Assembly: GCF_014467055.1 (NCBI RefSeq)
Contig: NZ_CP060696.1
Coordinates: forward strand, 124,001-188,000
DNA length: 64,000 nt
Direction: 5' to 3'
DNA from: Caproicibacterium amylolyticum
GTDB lineage: Bacteria > Bacillota > Clostridia > Oscillospirales > Acutalibacteraceae
This document shows, in pieces, positions 24,608 to 32,058 of the stretch. The notes below the pieces were generated by a model that saw only the letters and a list, made by a program, of their open reading frames with translations, had not been told where the DNA came from and made no database searches. Each line of letters opens with the position of its first letter. Position 1 is the stretch's first letter. Made by a program: the position numbers and the translations under genes.

Positions 24608-25600
24608 TCAATGAAAGTGGCCGGCAATCATATAGAAAAAGGGAATGGTGATGTACAGCATCCAGGCCGGGTGCCATTTGTCAAACAAAAAGCCTGCCAG
24701 CAGGAACAGAATCGTCATAATAATCGGATAGCCGCCGTACAGCCCGGCGTAAAAGACCGGTATCATTAAAAAGATAAGCCAACCGGGGTGCCATTGCCTG
24801 AAGCAGAAGCCGAGCACCAGATAAAGCAGGGCCGTCAGGGGAGCAAACATTCCGGAAACAAGGAAATGCAGTGCCGGAATGACCGTGAAAATCAGCTGCA
24901 GCACCATAATGGACAGAACCGGCGCAATTTCAGAAATGGCATGCGCAGGATCAATCGGTTCACGCGGAGGTCTTGCGGGATTGGCATACATGGGATTTCC
25001 CCACAGCGGCGGCTGATTTCCTGTGGTATAAGTATAATTTGTGCTGTTTCCTGCGGGATTGGCGTAGGCATTGTTTGTGTTGGAGTAGTTGGAGCCGCCA
25101 AACGGATTGGCGCTGTTTTCAGTAGGATTTGTGTAAGTATTGTCTGCGCCGGAGTAGGTGGAACCGCCGAATGGGGTTGCGTTGTTTCCGGCAGGATTCG
25201 CGTAAGTATTGTTTGTGCTGGAGTAGTTGGAGCCGCCGAACGGGTTGGTACTGTTTTCGGCAGGATTCGCGTAAGTATTGTTTGCGCCGGAGTAGTTGGA
25301 GCTGCCGAACGGGTTGGTACTGTTTTCGGCAGGATTTGTGTAAGTATTGTCTGCGTCGGTGTCACCAGTGGATGTGTGATTCTCCGGCTCAACAGGTTCC
25401 TCTGTTTTCAGAAGGTCATCCAGAGAAACGTTGTACAGCCGTGCCAGCATAATCAGGTTGTCAGTATCCGGAGACGATTCAGCGCGTTCCCATTTGGAAA
25501 CAGCCTGCCGACTGATGCCCAGTTTTGCGGCAAGTTCCTCTTGTGAAAGGTTATTCTTTTTACGCATTTGTACCAAGCGGTTTGCAATTTCAATATTCAT
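24608..25600 (-). CDS. XRE HTH protein with 23-residue NPF repeats and C-terminal membrane domain
   Basis: Three parts are visible. Residues 1-65 are a Cro/CI HTH (LSQEELAAKLGISRQAVSKW). Residues 85-176 are four tandem 23-residue repeats of the type NTYANPAENSTNPFGGSNYS, plus a partial fifth, low in complexity and rich in Asn, Ser, Tyr and Gly. Residues 228-330 form about four membrane helices with two related blocks, FCFRQWHPGWLIFLMIPVFY and FLFDKWHPAWMLYITIPFFY. XRE proteins with this WHPGW membrane tail occur in Firmicutes; the long repeat linker is unusual. It is probably a membrane-tethered regulator. Two GCAAC/GTTGC inverted repeats lie at its promoter. Confidence 0.8.
   Translation of the reverse strand: MNIEIANRLVQMRKKNNLSQEELAAKLGISRQAVSKWERAESSPDTDNLIMLARLYNVSLDDLLKTEEPVEPENHTSTGDTDADNTYTNPAENSTNPFGSSNYSGANNTYANPAENSTNPFGGSNYSSTNNTYANPAGNNATPFGGSTYSGADNTYTNPTENSANPFGGSNYSNTNNAYANPAGNSTNYTYTTGNQPPLWGNPMYANPARPPREPIDPAHAISEIAPVLSIMVLQLIFTVIPALHFLVSGMFAPLTALLYLVLGFCFRQWHPGWLIFLMIPVFYAGLYGGYPIIMTILFLLAGFLFDKWHPAWMLYITIPFFYMIAGHFH
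25073..25348 (-). repeat. Four tandem 69-bp coding repeats
   Basis: Four in-frame 69-base units (residues 85-107, 108-130, 131-153, 154-176 of the HTH protein) with a degenerate part-copy down to about 25031. Units differ by scattered substitutions, so they are not a recent expansion. Copy number could vary by slippage. Confidence 0.85.
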
Positions 25601-25632
25601 AAATCTATCTCCTTTATCTGGTTTCTGGTAAA

Positions 25633-25698
25633 ATCATATCAGAAGCAACTGGTTGCGAACCACCATTTCTGCTTTTCATCCGGGCAACTATCGGTTGC
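25633..25698 (-). promoter_or_regulatory. Promoter with two GCAAC/GTTGC operators
   Basis: Minus-strand -10 TATGAT (25633-25638) lies just beside GCAACTGGTTGC (25645-25656). A second site, GCAAC-N5-GTTGC (25684-25698), is 28 bases further upstream. The position in the promoter core suggests autorepression by the HTH protein. Confidence 0.5.
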
Positions 25699-25705
25699 GG
25701 GCAGT

Positions 25706-25735
25706 GAAAAAGCCTGCGGATGAAGTACTGCAGGG
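25706..25735 (-). terminator. Terminator after rimI
   Basis: GCCTGC (25712-25717) pairs with GCAGGGC (25730-25735). On the minus strand a T-run follows (A-run at 25707-25711). It ends the rlmA-rimI operon. Confidence 0.6.
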
Positions 25736-25744
25736 CATAAGGTG

Positions 25745-26191
25745 TTACTTTGAAAAAGACTTTGTTAAAATCAGGGCATCCTCCGGTGGCTTTGTGTAAA
25801 AACCGCGCCGCCGCCCGGTTTCCTGAAAGTTCAGCTTGGTATACAGCGCAATAGCCGGTGCGTTGCTTTCCCGTACTTCCAATGATACGAATACGCCATT
25901 GTGCCTTTCAGCAAAGTTTATCAGGGACTCCACAATTGTTTTGCCGATTCCGCACCGCCGCATTGCAGGGAGAACTGCAATGTTGTCAATGTATCCTTCC
26001 CCGCAGACGAAATGCATCCCGCCGTAACCGGCAGGTACGCCATCCAGCAGCGCAACTCGGAATACGGCAGTGTCGCTGGTGAGTTCCGCACGCAGGCCAT
26101 CTTCGGTCCAGGGTGTGGGAAAACATGCCTGCTCCATTTCTTCGACCGCTTTAATATGTTTTTCTGCCATGGGAACGACTATGAGATTCAT
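25745..26191 (-). CDS. rimI: Ribosomal protein S18 alanine N-acetyltransferase RimI
   Basis: A 148-residue GNAT of the RimI family, which acetylates the N-terminus of ribosomal protein S18. The opening EEMEQACFPTPWTEDGLRAE is the RimI signature. The acetyl-CoA loop is MRRCGIGKTIV, and SLEVRESNAPAIALYTKLNF with GRRRGFYTKPPEDALIL completes the fold. It overlaps rlmA by four bases, so both are made from one message. Confidence 0.93.
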   Translation of the reverse strand: MNLIVVPMAEKHIKAVEEMEQACFPTPWTEDGLRAELTSDTAVFRVALLDGVPAGYGGMHFVCGEGYIDNIAVLPAMRRCGIGKTIVESLINFAERHNGVFVSLEVRESNAPAIALYTKLNFQETGRRRGFYTKPPEDALILTKSFSK

Positions 26192-27018
26192 GTTGTTTCC
26201 CTCTTATAAACCAGAAAATCAAACCCGATTTCCGTGGTCAGTTCCGACACTGCTTCCAACTTTTTGCTGCCCTCTTTCGGCGTTTTCCAGAAGTACGGCG
26301 TCATGGAAAATAAATCCTGCACATCCCGACCGGTAAGATGCAGTGCGCCGCGTACCGGTACGCGTTCTGTAAATTGAAAGCCAGTGTAATCGGTGTCCTT
26401 TTCCTCATTTTCATAAGGCGCATCATACAAAATTTCTTTTAGCCCAAAAAGATGCTTTGCACTGGGCACCGCCAAAATGAAATATCCGCCGGGCTTGACA
26501 ATGCGGCAAAATTCCTCCGGCACCACTGGCGCGAATACGTCCACCAGTAAATCTGCACAGGCATCCGGCAGCGGCAGGGAAAAGCTGCTTGCAACAGCAA
26601 AGGAAACATCCGGCGCGGCTTTTGCAGCCATGCGAACAGCGGATTTGGAAATATCACAACCGAAAAATGACATCGCTTTTCCGGCCGACTGCAGTGATTG
26701 CGCCAGCCTCTCGGTATAGTATCCCTCGCCGCAGCCTGCATCCACAAGAATGGGAGATTGGATGTTTAACAGTTTCGCAGCGAGTGTGTTCAGTGCGTCA
26801 CTGAACAGCTGATAGTGTCCGCCAGCAAGGAACCGCCGCCGTGCCGCCACCATTTCCTTGTCATCACCGGGGTCTTTGCTGTGTTTCTTGTTTGGCGGCA
26901 GCAGGTATAAATAGCCCTCTTTGGCGAAGTCAAAGCAGTGACCGTTTTCGCATGCCACAGAGCAATTACTATTCGTATAATATAAATTTTTATTACAGAT
27001 TGGACAAGTGAAATACAT
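26188..27018 (-). CDS. rlmA: 23S rRNA (guanine-N1)-methyltransferase, RlmA-like
   Basis: The 276-residue protein starts with a zinc finger (FTCPICNKNLYY, then CENGHCFDFAKEGYLYLL), which is the mark of RlmA/RrmA. A class I SAM domain follows with VDAGCGEGYYTERL and FGCDISKSAVRMAAK. RlmA(I) modifies G745 and RlmA(II) G748; the second can affect tylosin sensitivity. Motifs seen here do not decide between them. GGAG lies 9 bases upstream of ATG 27018. It overlaps rimI by ATGA. Confidence 0.85.
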   Translation of the reverse strand: MYFTCPICNKNLYYTNSNCSVACENGHCFDFAKEGYLYLLPPNKKHSKDPGDDKEMVAARRRFLAGGHYQLFSDALNTLAAKLLNIQSPILVDAGCGEGYYTERLAQSLQSAGKAMSFFGCDISKSAVRMAAKAAPDVSFAVASSFSLPLPDACADLLVDVFAPVVPEEFCRIVKPGGYFILAVPSAKHLFGLKEILYDAPYENEEKDTDYTGFQFTERVPVRGALHLTGRDVQDLFSMTPYFWKTPKEGSKKLEAVSELTTEIGFDFLVYKRETT

Positions 27019-27113
27019 ATTTAAAATACTCCAAACATTGCTTCCAGTGCCTGCATTACAGGTTCGGCTTTTGGCTGTACGTTTTAAATTTACATTTATT
27101 TTTCAATGAAGTT

Positions 27114-27194
27114 GTGGGGCATTCTGCCCCGCGCCCTGAGTGACTTTCTGTTTCAGCAGAAAGTCACCAAAGACAGACAAAGGCTGCGCCTTTG
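27114..27194. repeat. Cluster of three hairpins (REP-like)
   Basis: GGGGCA-TTC-TGCCCC (27116-27130), GACTTTCTG/CAGAAAGTC (27142-27165) and CAAAGGC-TGC-GCCTTTG (27178-27194) follow one another in the 308-base gap between polA and rlmA. No gene is visible there. The array may end polA transcription or be an extragenic palindromic repeat. Confidence 0.55.
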
Positions 27195-27326
27195 CTGCCA
27201 AGCCGCGCGGGGTACAGTTTGTTTGCGCAAAAACAATTCTTTTGCAATGCTGGTTTGCCACTGCAGGCTTGGGTGCTAAAATGCCTCAGTTTGCATAAAA
27301 CGGCGGCTTTGCGCCCCTGCAGCAAT

Positions 27327-29948
27327 TTACGCTTTCGCTTCGTACCAAGTTTTTCCGGATTTTGCGTCCGCGGTGAGCGGAACTGCCAGGGAAACGGCAT
27401 TTTCCATTTCTTCCTGCAACAATTTTGCGGCGGTTTCCGCTTCTGCCTCTGGTGCTTCCACAATCAGTTCATCGTGCACCTGTAAAATCAACTGGGCGGA
27501 AAGGCCCTCCCTTTTCAGGCGCTCCTCCACATGAATCATGGCGATTTTAATAATATCGGCGGCGGCTCCCTGAATCGGCATATTCCGCGCCACGCGTTCG
27601 CCAAAGGAACGCAGATTAAAGTTGCTGCTGGAAAGTTCCGGCAGGTACCGCCGCCGGCCAAACATGGTTTCGGCGTAGCCTTTTTCTTTTGCCTCGGCAA
27701 CCACCCGTTCCATGTAATCGTTGATGCCGTTGTAATGCTGCAGATAATCCTTTATATAGGTATCCGCCTCCTGCCGGGAGATGCGCAGCTGCTTGGAAAG
27801 GGAAAAAGCACCGATGCCGTACACAATGCCGAAATTGACCGCTTTGGCACGGCTGCGCATGAGCGGACTGACCATTTCTTCCGGCATATGAAACACCTGC
27901 GCCGCGGTCGCGCGGTGAATGTCTGCTCCGCTTTTAAAGGCGTCAATCATGTTCTGGTCATTAGCAACGTGTGCCAACACACGCAGTTCAATTTGGGAAT
28001 AGTCGGCGTCAATCAGCACGCAGCCGGGTTTTGCAACAAAGAAACGGCGCAGTTCGCGGCCAAGGTCGGTACGTACCGGAATGTTCTGCAAGTTCGGTTC
28101 TGTGGAGCTGATGCGGCCGGTGCGGGTTTCTGTCTGATTAAAGCTGGAGTGAATGCGTCCGTCCGGTGCAATGACTTTCAGCAGACCGTCACAGTAGGTG
28201 GATTTCAACTTGCTGACGGTGCGGTACTGCAAAATCAATTCCACAGCCGGATGCTCATAGCGCAGATTTTCCAGCACGGCAGCACTGGTGGACCACCCGC
28301 TTTTCGTCTTTTTCCCGTGCGGCAGTCCCAGTTTGTCAAACAGTGCTTCACCGAGTTGTTTGGGGCTGTTCAGGTTAAATTCGTATCCGACCTGTTCCCA
28401 AATATCCTTTTGATAGGACTGAACCTGCTCCTCCAGCACCTTTCCGTATTTTGCGATACCGGAACGGTCCACAGCAAAGCCGGTCTGTTCCATGTGCGCC
28501 AGCACGTGGGCGAGCGGCTGCTCAATGTCACGCAGCAGCGGGGTTTCACCGGAATCTTCGATTTTTTCCGCCAGTGCTTTGCACAGCTGCGGCAGGGCGC
28601 AGACGCTCGCACAGGAGGTCAGTGTGTCGGTACGCATTAAATCCTGCGGCTGCATATGCTTCATCGTTACATCAGCGGGCAAAGGGGCACCGTATTCCTG
28701 ACAGAGACGCTCAAAATTGTAGCCGCTTGCGGTTGCATTCAGAAGGTACGCTGCCAGCAAAGCGTCCTGCACCAAGTTGAGTTGTGCGCCTGCCGACTCT
28801 GCGGCGGTAAAAAGCGGTTTGCTGTCATAGGTGCAGCACGGCAGCTGCAGGGCGAAAATGCGCTTCCAGTCGTCGGGGTCTTCCAGAAGAAAGGCACCGT
28901 CCCCCTGTGCAACAGACAAGCGCTGCAGATTTCTGCCGTCAAAGTCGCCGAGTACATAGATTTGTCCGTCCTTTTGCAGGTTGCTGCACAGTTGATCCAT
29001 GTCCGGATGCACATCAAGCGGAATGGCGGCAGGAGCGGCTGCGGCTTCTTCTGCAGAAGTGTCAGTTGGAGCGGGAACGCTGCCCCAGTCCATCTTTTCC
29101 AGCAGCTTAAAGAATTCCAGACGGCGCATCAGTACGGCTGCTTCCGATTGTTTGGCAGGCGACTTCACATAAGATTTCGGGTTTGTATCGACCGGTGCAC
29201 TGGTGCAGATGGTGCCAAGTTCATGAGAAAGGTAGGCACTTTCCTTGCCGTCACGCAGTTTTTGACGCAGGTTTTCGCGGATTTCCAGTTCATCCAGATG
29301 TGCATAAATATAATCAATGGAATGATACTTCTGAATCAAATCCCCTGCGCCTTTGGGGCCGATTCCCTTTACGCCGGGGATACAGTCGGAGGAGTCCCCC
29401 TGCAGAGCCTTGATTTCAATCATTTCCGGCGGCTTTACGCCATAGTCCTCCATGACGCGCTGTTCATCATAAAGCGTGACCTGCGGCTGACCGTATTTGG
29501 TGCTTGCCAGACGCACGGAAACGTAAGGCCCAACCAGCTGAAGGCTGTCGCGGTCTCCGGTGGCAATGACACAGGTGTCTTTCCGTTCTGTGCAGGAACG
29601 CCCCAGTGTACCCAGAATATCGTCTGCTTCGTAACCCTCGCAGGTAACTAAACAGTAGCCGAGCAGGGTCAGCAGCTCTTTCAGGTTTGGCAGCTGCTGC
29701 GCCAGTTCTTCGGGCATACCGTGGCGGTTTGCCTTGTAACCGGAGTACCGCTTGTGGCGAAAAGTCGGTGCTTTTAGGTCAAATGCGATTGCCACCGCAT
29801 CCGGCTGCACTTCGCTTTCCAGTTTTTGCAGCATGGTCAGGAAACCGTAAATTCCGTTTGTGTACAGCCCTTCCTTTGTTGTAAGGAGCTTGATGCCGTA
29901 AAAGGCGCGGTTCAGGATGCTGTTGCCGTCCAGAACGAGTAATTTCAT
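27327..29948 (-). CDS. polA: DNA polymerase I
   Basis: An 873-residue Pol I for Okazaki-fragment processing and repair. Residues 1-300 are the 5' nuclease (DGNSILNRAFYGI, ATGDRDSLQLV, GVKGIGPKGAG). Residues about 315-480 correspond to the 3'-5' exonuclease, but the DxE motif of exo I is replaced by VLGDFDGRN, so proofreading is probably lost, as in Bacillus Pol I. Residues 490-873 are the polymerase, with motif A DYSQIELRVLAH, motif B SRAKAVNFGIVYGIG and motif C LQVHDELIVE. No terminator stronger than the downstream hairpins is seen. Confidence 0.95.
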   Translation of the reverse strand: MKLLVLDGNSILNRAFYGIKLLTTKEGLYTNGIYGFLTMLQKLESEVQPDAVAIAFDLKAPTFRHKRYSGYKANRHGMPEELAQQLPNLKELLTLLGYCLVTCEGYEADDILGTLGRSCTERKDTCVIATGDRDSLQLVGPYVSVRLASTKYGQPQVTLYDEQRVMEDYGVKPPEMIEIKALQGDSSDCIPGVKGIGPKGAGDLIQKYHSIDYIYAHLDELEIRENLRQKLRDGKESAYLSHELGTICTSAPVDTNPKSYVKSPAKQSEAAVLMRRLEFFKLLEKMDWGSVPAPTDTSAEEAAAAPAAIPLDVHPDMDQLCSNLQKDGQIYVLGDFDGRNLQRLSVAQGDGAFLLEDPDDWKRIFALQLPCCTYDSKPLFTAAESAGAQLNLVQDALLAAYLLNATASGYNFERLCQEYGAPLPADVTMKHMQPQDLMRTDTLTSCASVCALPQLCKALAEKIEDSGETPLLRDIEQPLAHVLAHMEQTGFAVDRSGIAKYGKVLEEQVQSYQKDIWEQVGYEFNLNSPKQLGEALFDKLGLPHGKKTKSGWSTSAAVLENLRYEHPAVELILQYRTVSKLKSTYCDGLLKVIAPDGRIHSSFNQTETRTGRISSTEPNLQNIPVRTDLGRELRRFFVAKPGCVLIDADYSQIELRVLAHVANDQNMIDAFKSGADIHRATAAQVFHMPEEMVSPLMRSRAKAVNFGIVYGIGAFSLSKQLRISRQEADTYIKDYLQHYNGINDYMERVVAEAKEKGYAETMFGRRRYLPELSSSNFNLRSFGERVARNMPIQGAAADIIKIAMIHVEERLKREGLSAQLILQVHDELIVEAPEAEAETAAKLLQEEMENAVSLAVPLTADAKSGKTWYEAKA

Positions 29949-29995
29949 GGGGACCTCCCGCAGTTTTTTAAATAAGCGTACAAAGTAAAAGATAA

Positions 29996-30649
29996 TTAAA
30001 GCCGGACTTTTACACCCAGCAGGCCAGCCAGTCCGGCAGCCTGCGTCAGGCTGACTGTGCAGCCTTTCAGTTCCACAGGCGGCGAGGAAACAATGGGCGA
30101 GGAAAAGGTGTTGTTGGAAAAATCAATACCGGTGAGCATCGTTTTGAAAAAGCTGCAGCGAACAAAGCGGCAGTCAGCTGCCGAAAAGCGTTTGAGTGTG
30201 GTATCAGCCAGCGAGACCTCTGTGAAATCACACTCCCGAAATTCAGCATCGGTCATTTTCACACGGTCAAAACAGGCATATTGCAGGTTTGCCTGCTTTA
30301 CGCTGAACTGCCGAAAAACGGAGCCGCCGAAGTTAGTGCCCAGGCAGCGGCAGTTCTGAAAACTGCATCGTTCAAAAAAGGCATCCGTAAAAACGCTGTT
30401 GGAAAAATCGCAGCCGCGGAAAACGACATCGGTGAAAGAAGCACCGTCAAAAGGACATTCTGAAAATGTGCAGTTTTCAAACAGGCTGTTTCGCACATCC
30501 AAACGCGAAAAGTCCTGTTGTTTGGCAGAGCTGCTGTGAACCTGCAAAGCGCTCAGCGGCATTTCCTCCTGCAGAAAGGACTGTACATACTGCACGAAAT
30601 CCTGTGGTTCAAAAAGGGATTCAGCTGCTGTCACGGCGGGCTGCTGCAT
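29996..30649 (-). CDS. Pentapeptide-repeat protein
   Basis: Residues 55-195 of this 217-residue protein carry tandem A(D/N)LXX-type pentapeptides, rich in F and C (FENCTFSECPFDGASFTDVV, then FRGCDFSNSVF). These would build a right-handed quadrilateral helix. The N-terminal 50 residues are not repeats. Some pentapeptide proteins protect DNA gyrase from inhibitors, but most have no known role, and nothing here points to one. I start at ATG 30649, with GGAGG upstream. It ends 47 bases before polA and may read into it. Confidence 0.85.
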   Translation of the reverse strand: MQQPAVTAAESLFEPQDFVQYVQSFLQEEMPLSALQVHSSSAKQQDFSRLDVRNSLFENCTFSECPFDGASFTDVVFRGCDFSNSVFTDAFFERCSFQNCRCLGTNFGGSVFRQFSVKQANLQYACFDRVKMTDAEFRECDFTEVSLADTTLKRFSAADCRFVRCSFFKTMLTGIDFSNNTFSSPIVSSPPVELKGCTVSLTQAAGLAGLLGVKVRL

Positions 30650-30683
30650 AAAATGGTTCCTCCAGTGTTGTGATATAAACCTT

Positions 30684-30689
30684 ATTATA
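30684..30689 (-). promoter_or_regulatory. Extended -10 of the pentapeptide-repeat gene
   Basis: Minus-strand TGG-TATAAT, with the TATAAT at 30684-30689, forms an extended -10 about 35 bases before ATG 30649. No clear -35. Confidence 0.5.
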
Positions 30690-30748
30690 CCACGATTCTG
30701 TGGCGCGGAAAAGCCGCAAACTGCCGCCTGCCGTAAAATGTGCGCAAT

Positions 30749-30770
30749 ACTTTTGTTTATGCACAAAAGT
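30749..30770 (+). promoter_or_regulatory. ACTTTTGT palindrome at the dusB promoter
   Basis: ACTTTTGT (30749-30756) and ACAAAAGT (30763-30770) form a perfect inverted repeat. It covers the -35 region of a promoter whose -10 is TATAAT at 30774-30779. It lies between divergent genes and may be an operator. Confidence 0.45.
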
Positions 30771-30837
30771 GTGTATAATAAATACGGAAAATGTTCAGCA
30801 GCCGCAAGACTAAAAACAGGCGGCCGGGAAGGAATTT

Positions 30838-31833
30838 ATGTTGAAAATCGGAAATGTGGAATTGACAGGACAGGCATTGCTGGCACCGATGGCGGGGGTG
30901 ACCGACCGCGCTTTTCGGGAGCTTTGCGTGCGCTTTGGCGCGGGCTACTGCGTAACGGAAATGGTGAGCGCAAAGGCGCTGGAATATGAAGATAAAAAGA
31001 CAGCGGGATTGATGGATATCGGCCCAAAGGAACACCCGTGCGGCATTCAGATTTTTGGCAGTGAGCCGAAAACAATGGCGTTGGCAGCCAAACGTGCGCT
31101 TGCGTTTGGGCCGGATATTATAGATATCAACATGGGCTGCCCTGTGCCGAAAATCAATGCTTCCGGCAGCGGTGCGGCGCTTATGAAGACGCCGCAGCTG
31201 TGCCGGGAAATCGTGGCGGCAGTCAAGGATGCGGTGAACATTCCGGTGACCGTAAAAATCCGTACCGGGTGGGACAGCGGCAGCATTAATGCGGTGGAGG
31301 TGGCGAAAATCTGTGCAGAAGCGGGTGCGGACGCAGTTGCGGTACATGCGCGTACAAAAACGCAAATGTACAAGCCGGGTGTGGACTGGCGCATGATCCG
31401 CGCCGTAAAAGAGGCAGTTTCCATTCCGGTCATTGGAAACGGGGATGTTACGGGGCCGAATGCCGCGGCACATATGCTGGAACAGACCGGCTGCGACGCG
31501 GTTATGATTGGACGCAGTGCGATGGGAAATCCGTGGATCTTCCAGCAGATCAATGCGGCCTTGCAGGAGCAGGTGGAGATTGTTCCGCAGCCGGGGCTTT
31601 ACCAGCGGATGACCGTCATGCTGCAGCATATTGCCAAAATGGTGGAGTATAAAGGGGAGCACCGCGCCATGCACGAAGCGCGCAAGCACGTTGCGTGGTA
31701 TCTGCATGGGCTGCGGGGAGCGGCAGAGTTTCGCCGCCGCTCCGGCGAACTGGAAACATATCGTGATCTGGAACTGCTGGCGCGGGATATCCTGAACGAA
31801 AATCAAGAAGAAACGGAAGAAAACAGTCGGTAA
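30838..31833 (+). CDS. dusB: tRNA-dihydrouridine synthase (DusB/NifR3 family)
   Basis: Flavin enzyme that reduces uridines in tRNA to dihydrouridine. The 331-residue protein has the FMN-site start LAPMAGVTDRAFREL, the conserved Cys in NMGCPVPKI, KIRTGWD, the AVHARTKTQMY His/Arg cluster, and GNGDVTGPNAA with IGRSAMGNPW. The C-terminal helical domain has KMVEYKGEHRAMHEARKHV, close to DusB. ATG 30838 follows GGAA. It is transcribed divergently from the pentapeptide gene. Confidence 0.93.
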   Translation: MLKIGNVELTGQALLAPMAGVTDRAFRELCVRFGAGYCVTEMVSAKALEYEDKKTAGLMDIGPKEHPCGIQIFGSEPKTMALAAKRALAFGPDIIDINMGCPVPKINASGSGAALMKTPQLCREIVAAVKDAVNIPVTVKIRTGWDSGSINAVEVAKICAEAGADAVAVHARTKTQMYKPGVDWRMIRAVKEAVSIPVIGNGDVTGPNAAAHMLEQTGCDAVMIGRSAMGNPWIFQQINAALQEQVEIVPQPGLYQRMTVMLQHIAKMVEYKGEHRAMHEARKHVAWYLHGLRGAAEFRRRSGELETYRDLELLARDILNENQEETEENSR

Positions 31834-31957
31834 AAATAGGTGTGGTTTTGCCGTAATTCCGGCAGATTTCTGTCCCAAAAGGTTTATGCACAACGGAAGC
31901 GGTTCTGTCATGGCAGAAAATACGGATTTTTCACCGAATTGCGTCACACGATAACTC

Positions 31958-32053
31958 TTGTATTCGTGTACTTGTTTGTGTTAAAATAGAAAACACTGAT
32001 AAATGGAAAACATGTCTGGCGGGCGCTTTGCCCGCTTTGTACTGGAGGTACAA
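31958..32053 (+). promoter_or_regulatory. Promoter and structured leader of the Pro-rich membrane protein gene
   Basis: TTGTAT (31958-31963), 18 bases and TAAAAT (31982-31987) form a fair promoter. The leader has GCGGGC/GCCCGC (32019-32035). TTGTAC-TGGAG-GTACAA (32037-32053) has a 5-base loop that presents most of the GGAGG ribosome site. Confidence 0.45.
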
Positions 32054-32058
32054 TAAAA

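Noticed and set aside
25031..25348. Tandem repeats as a CRISPR array
   Set aside because: The units are contiguous 69-base coding repeats in frame with the HTH protein, with no spacers and no cas genes.
27531..28640. A 369-codon open frame antisense to polA
   Set aside because: Shadow of the polymerase domain; no start signals or motifs.
30757..31947. A 396-codon open frame antisense to dusB
   Set aside because: Shadow frame; dusB on the other strand has complete motifs and a ribosome site.
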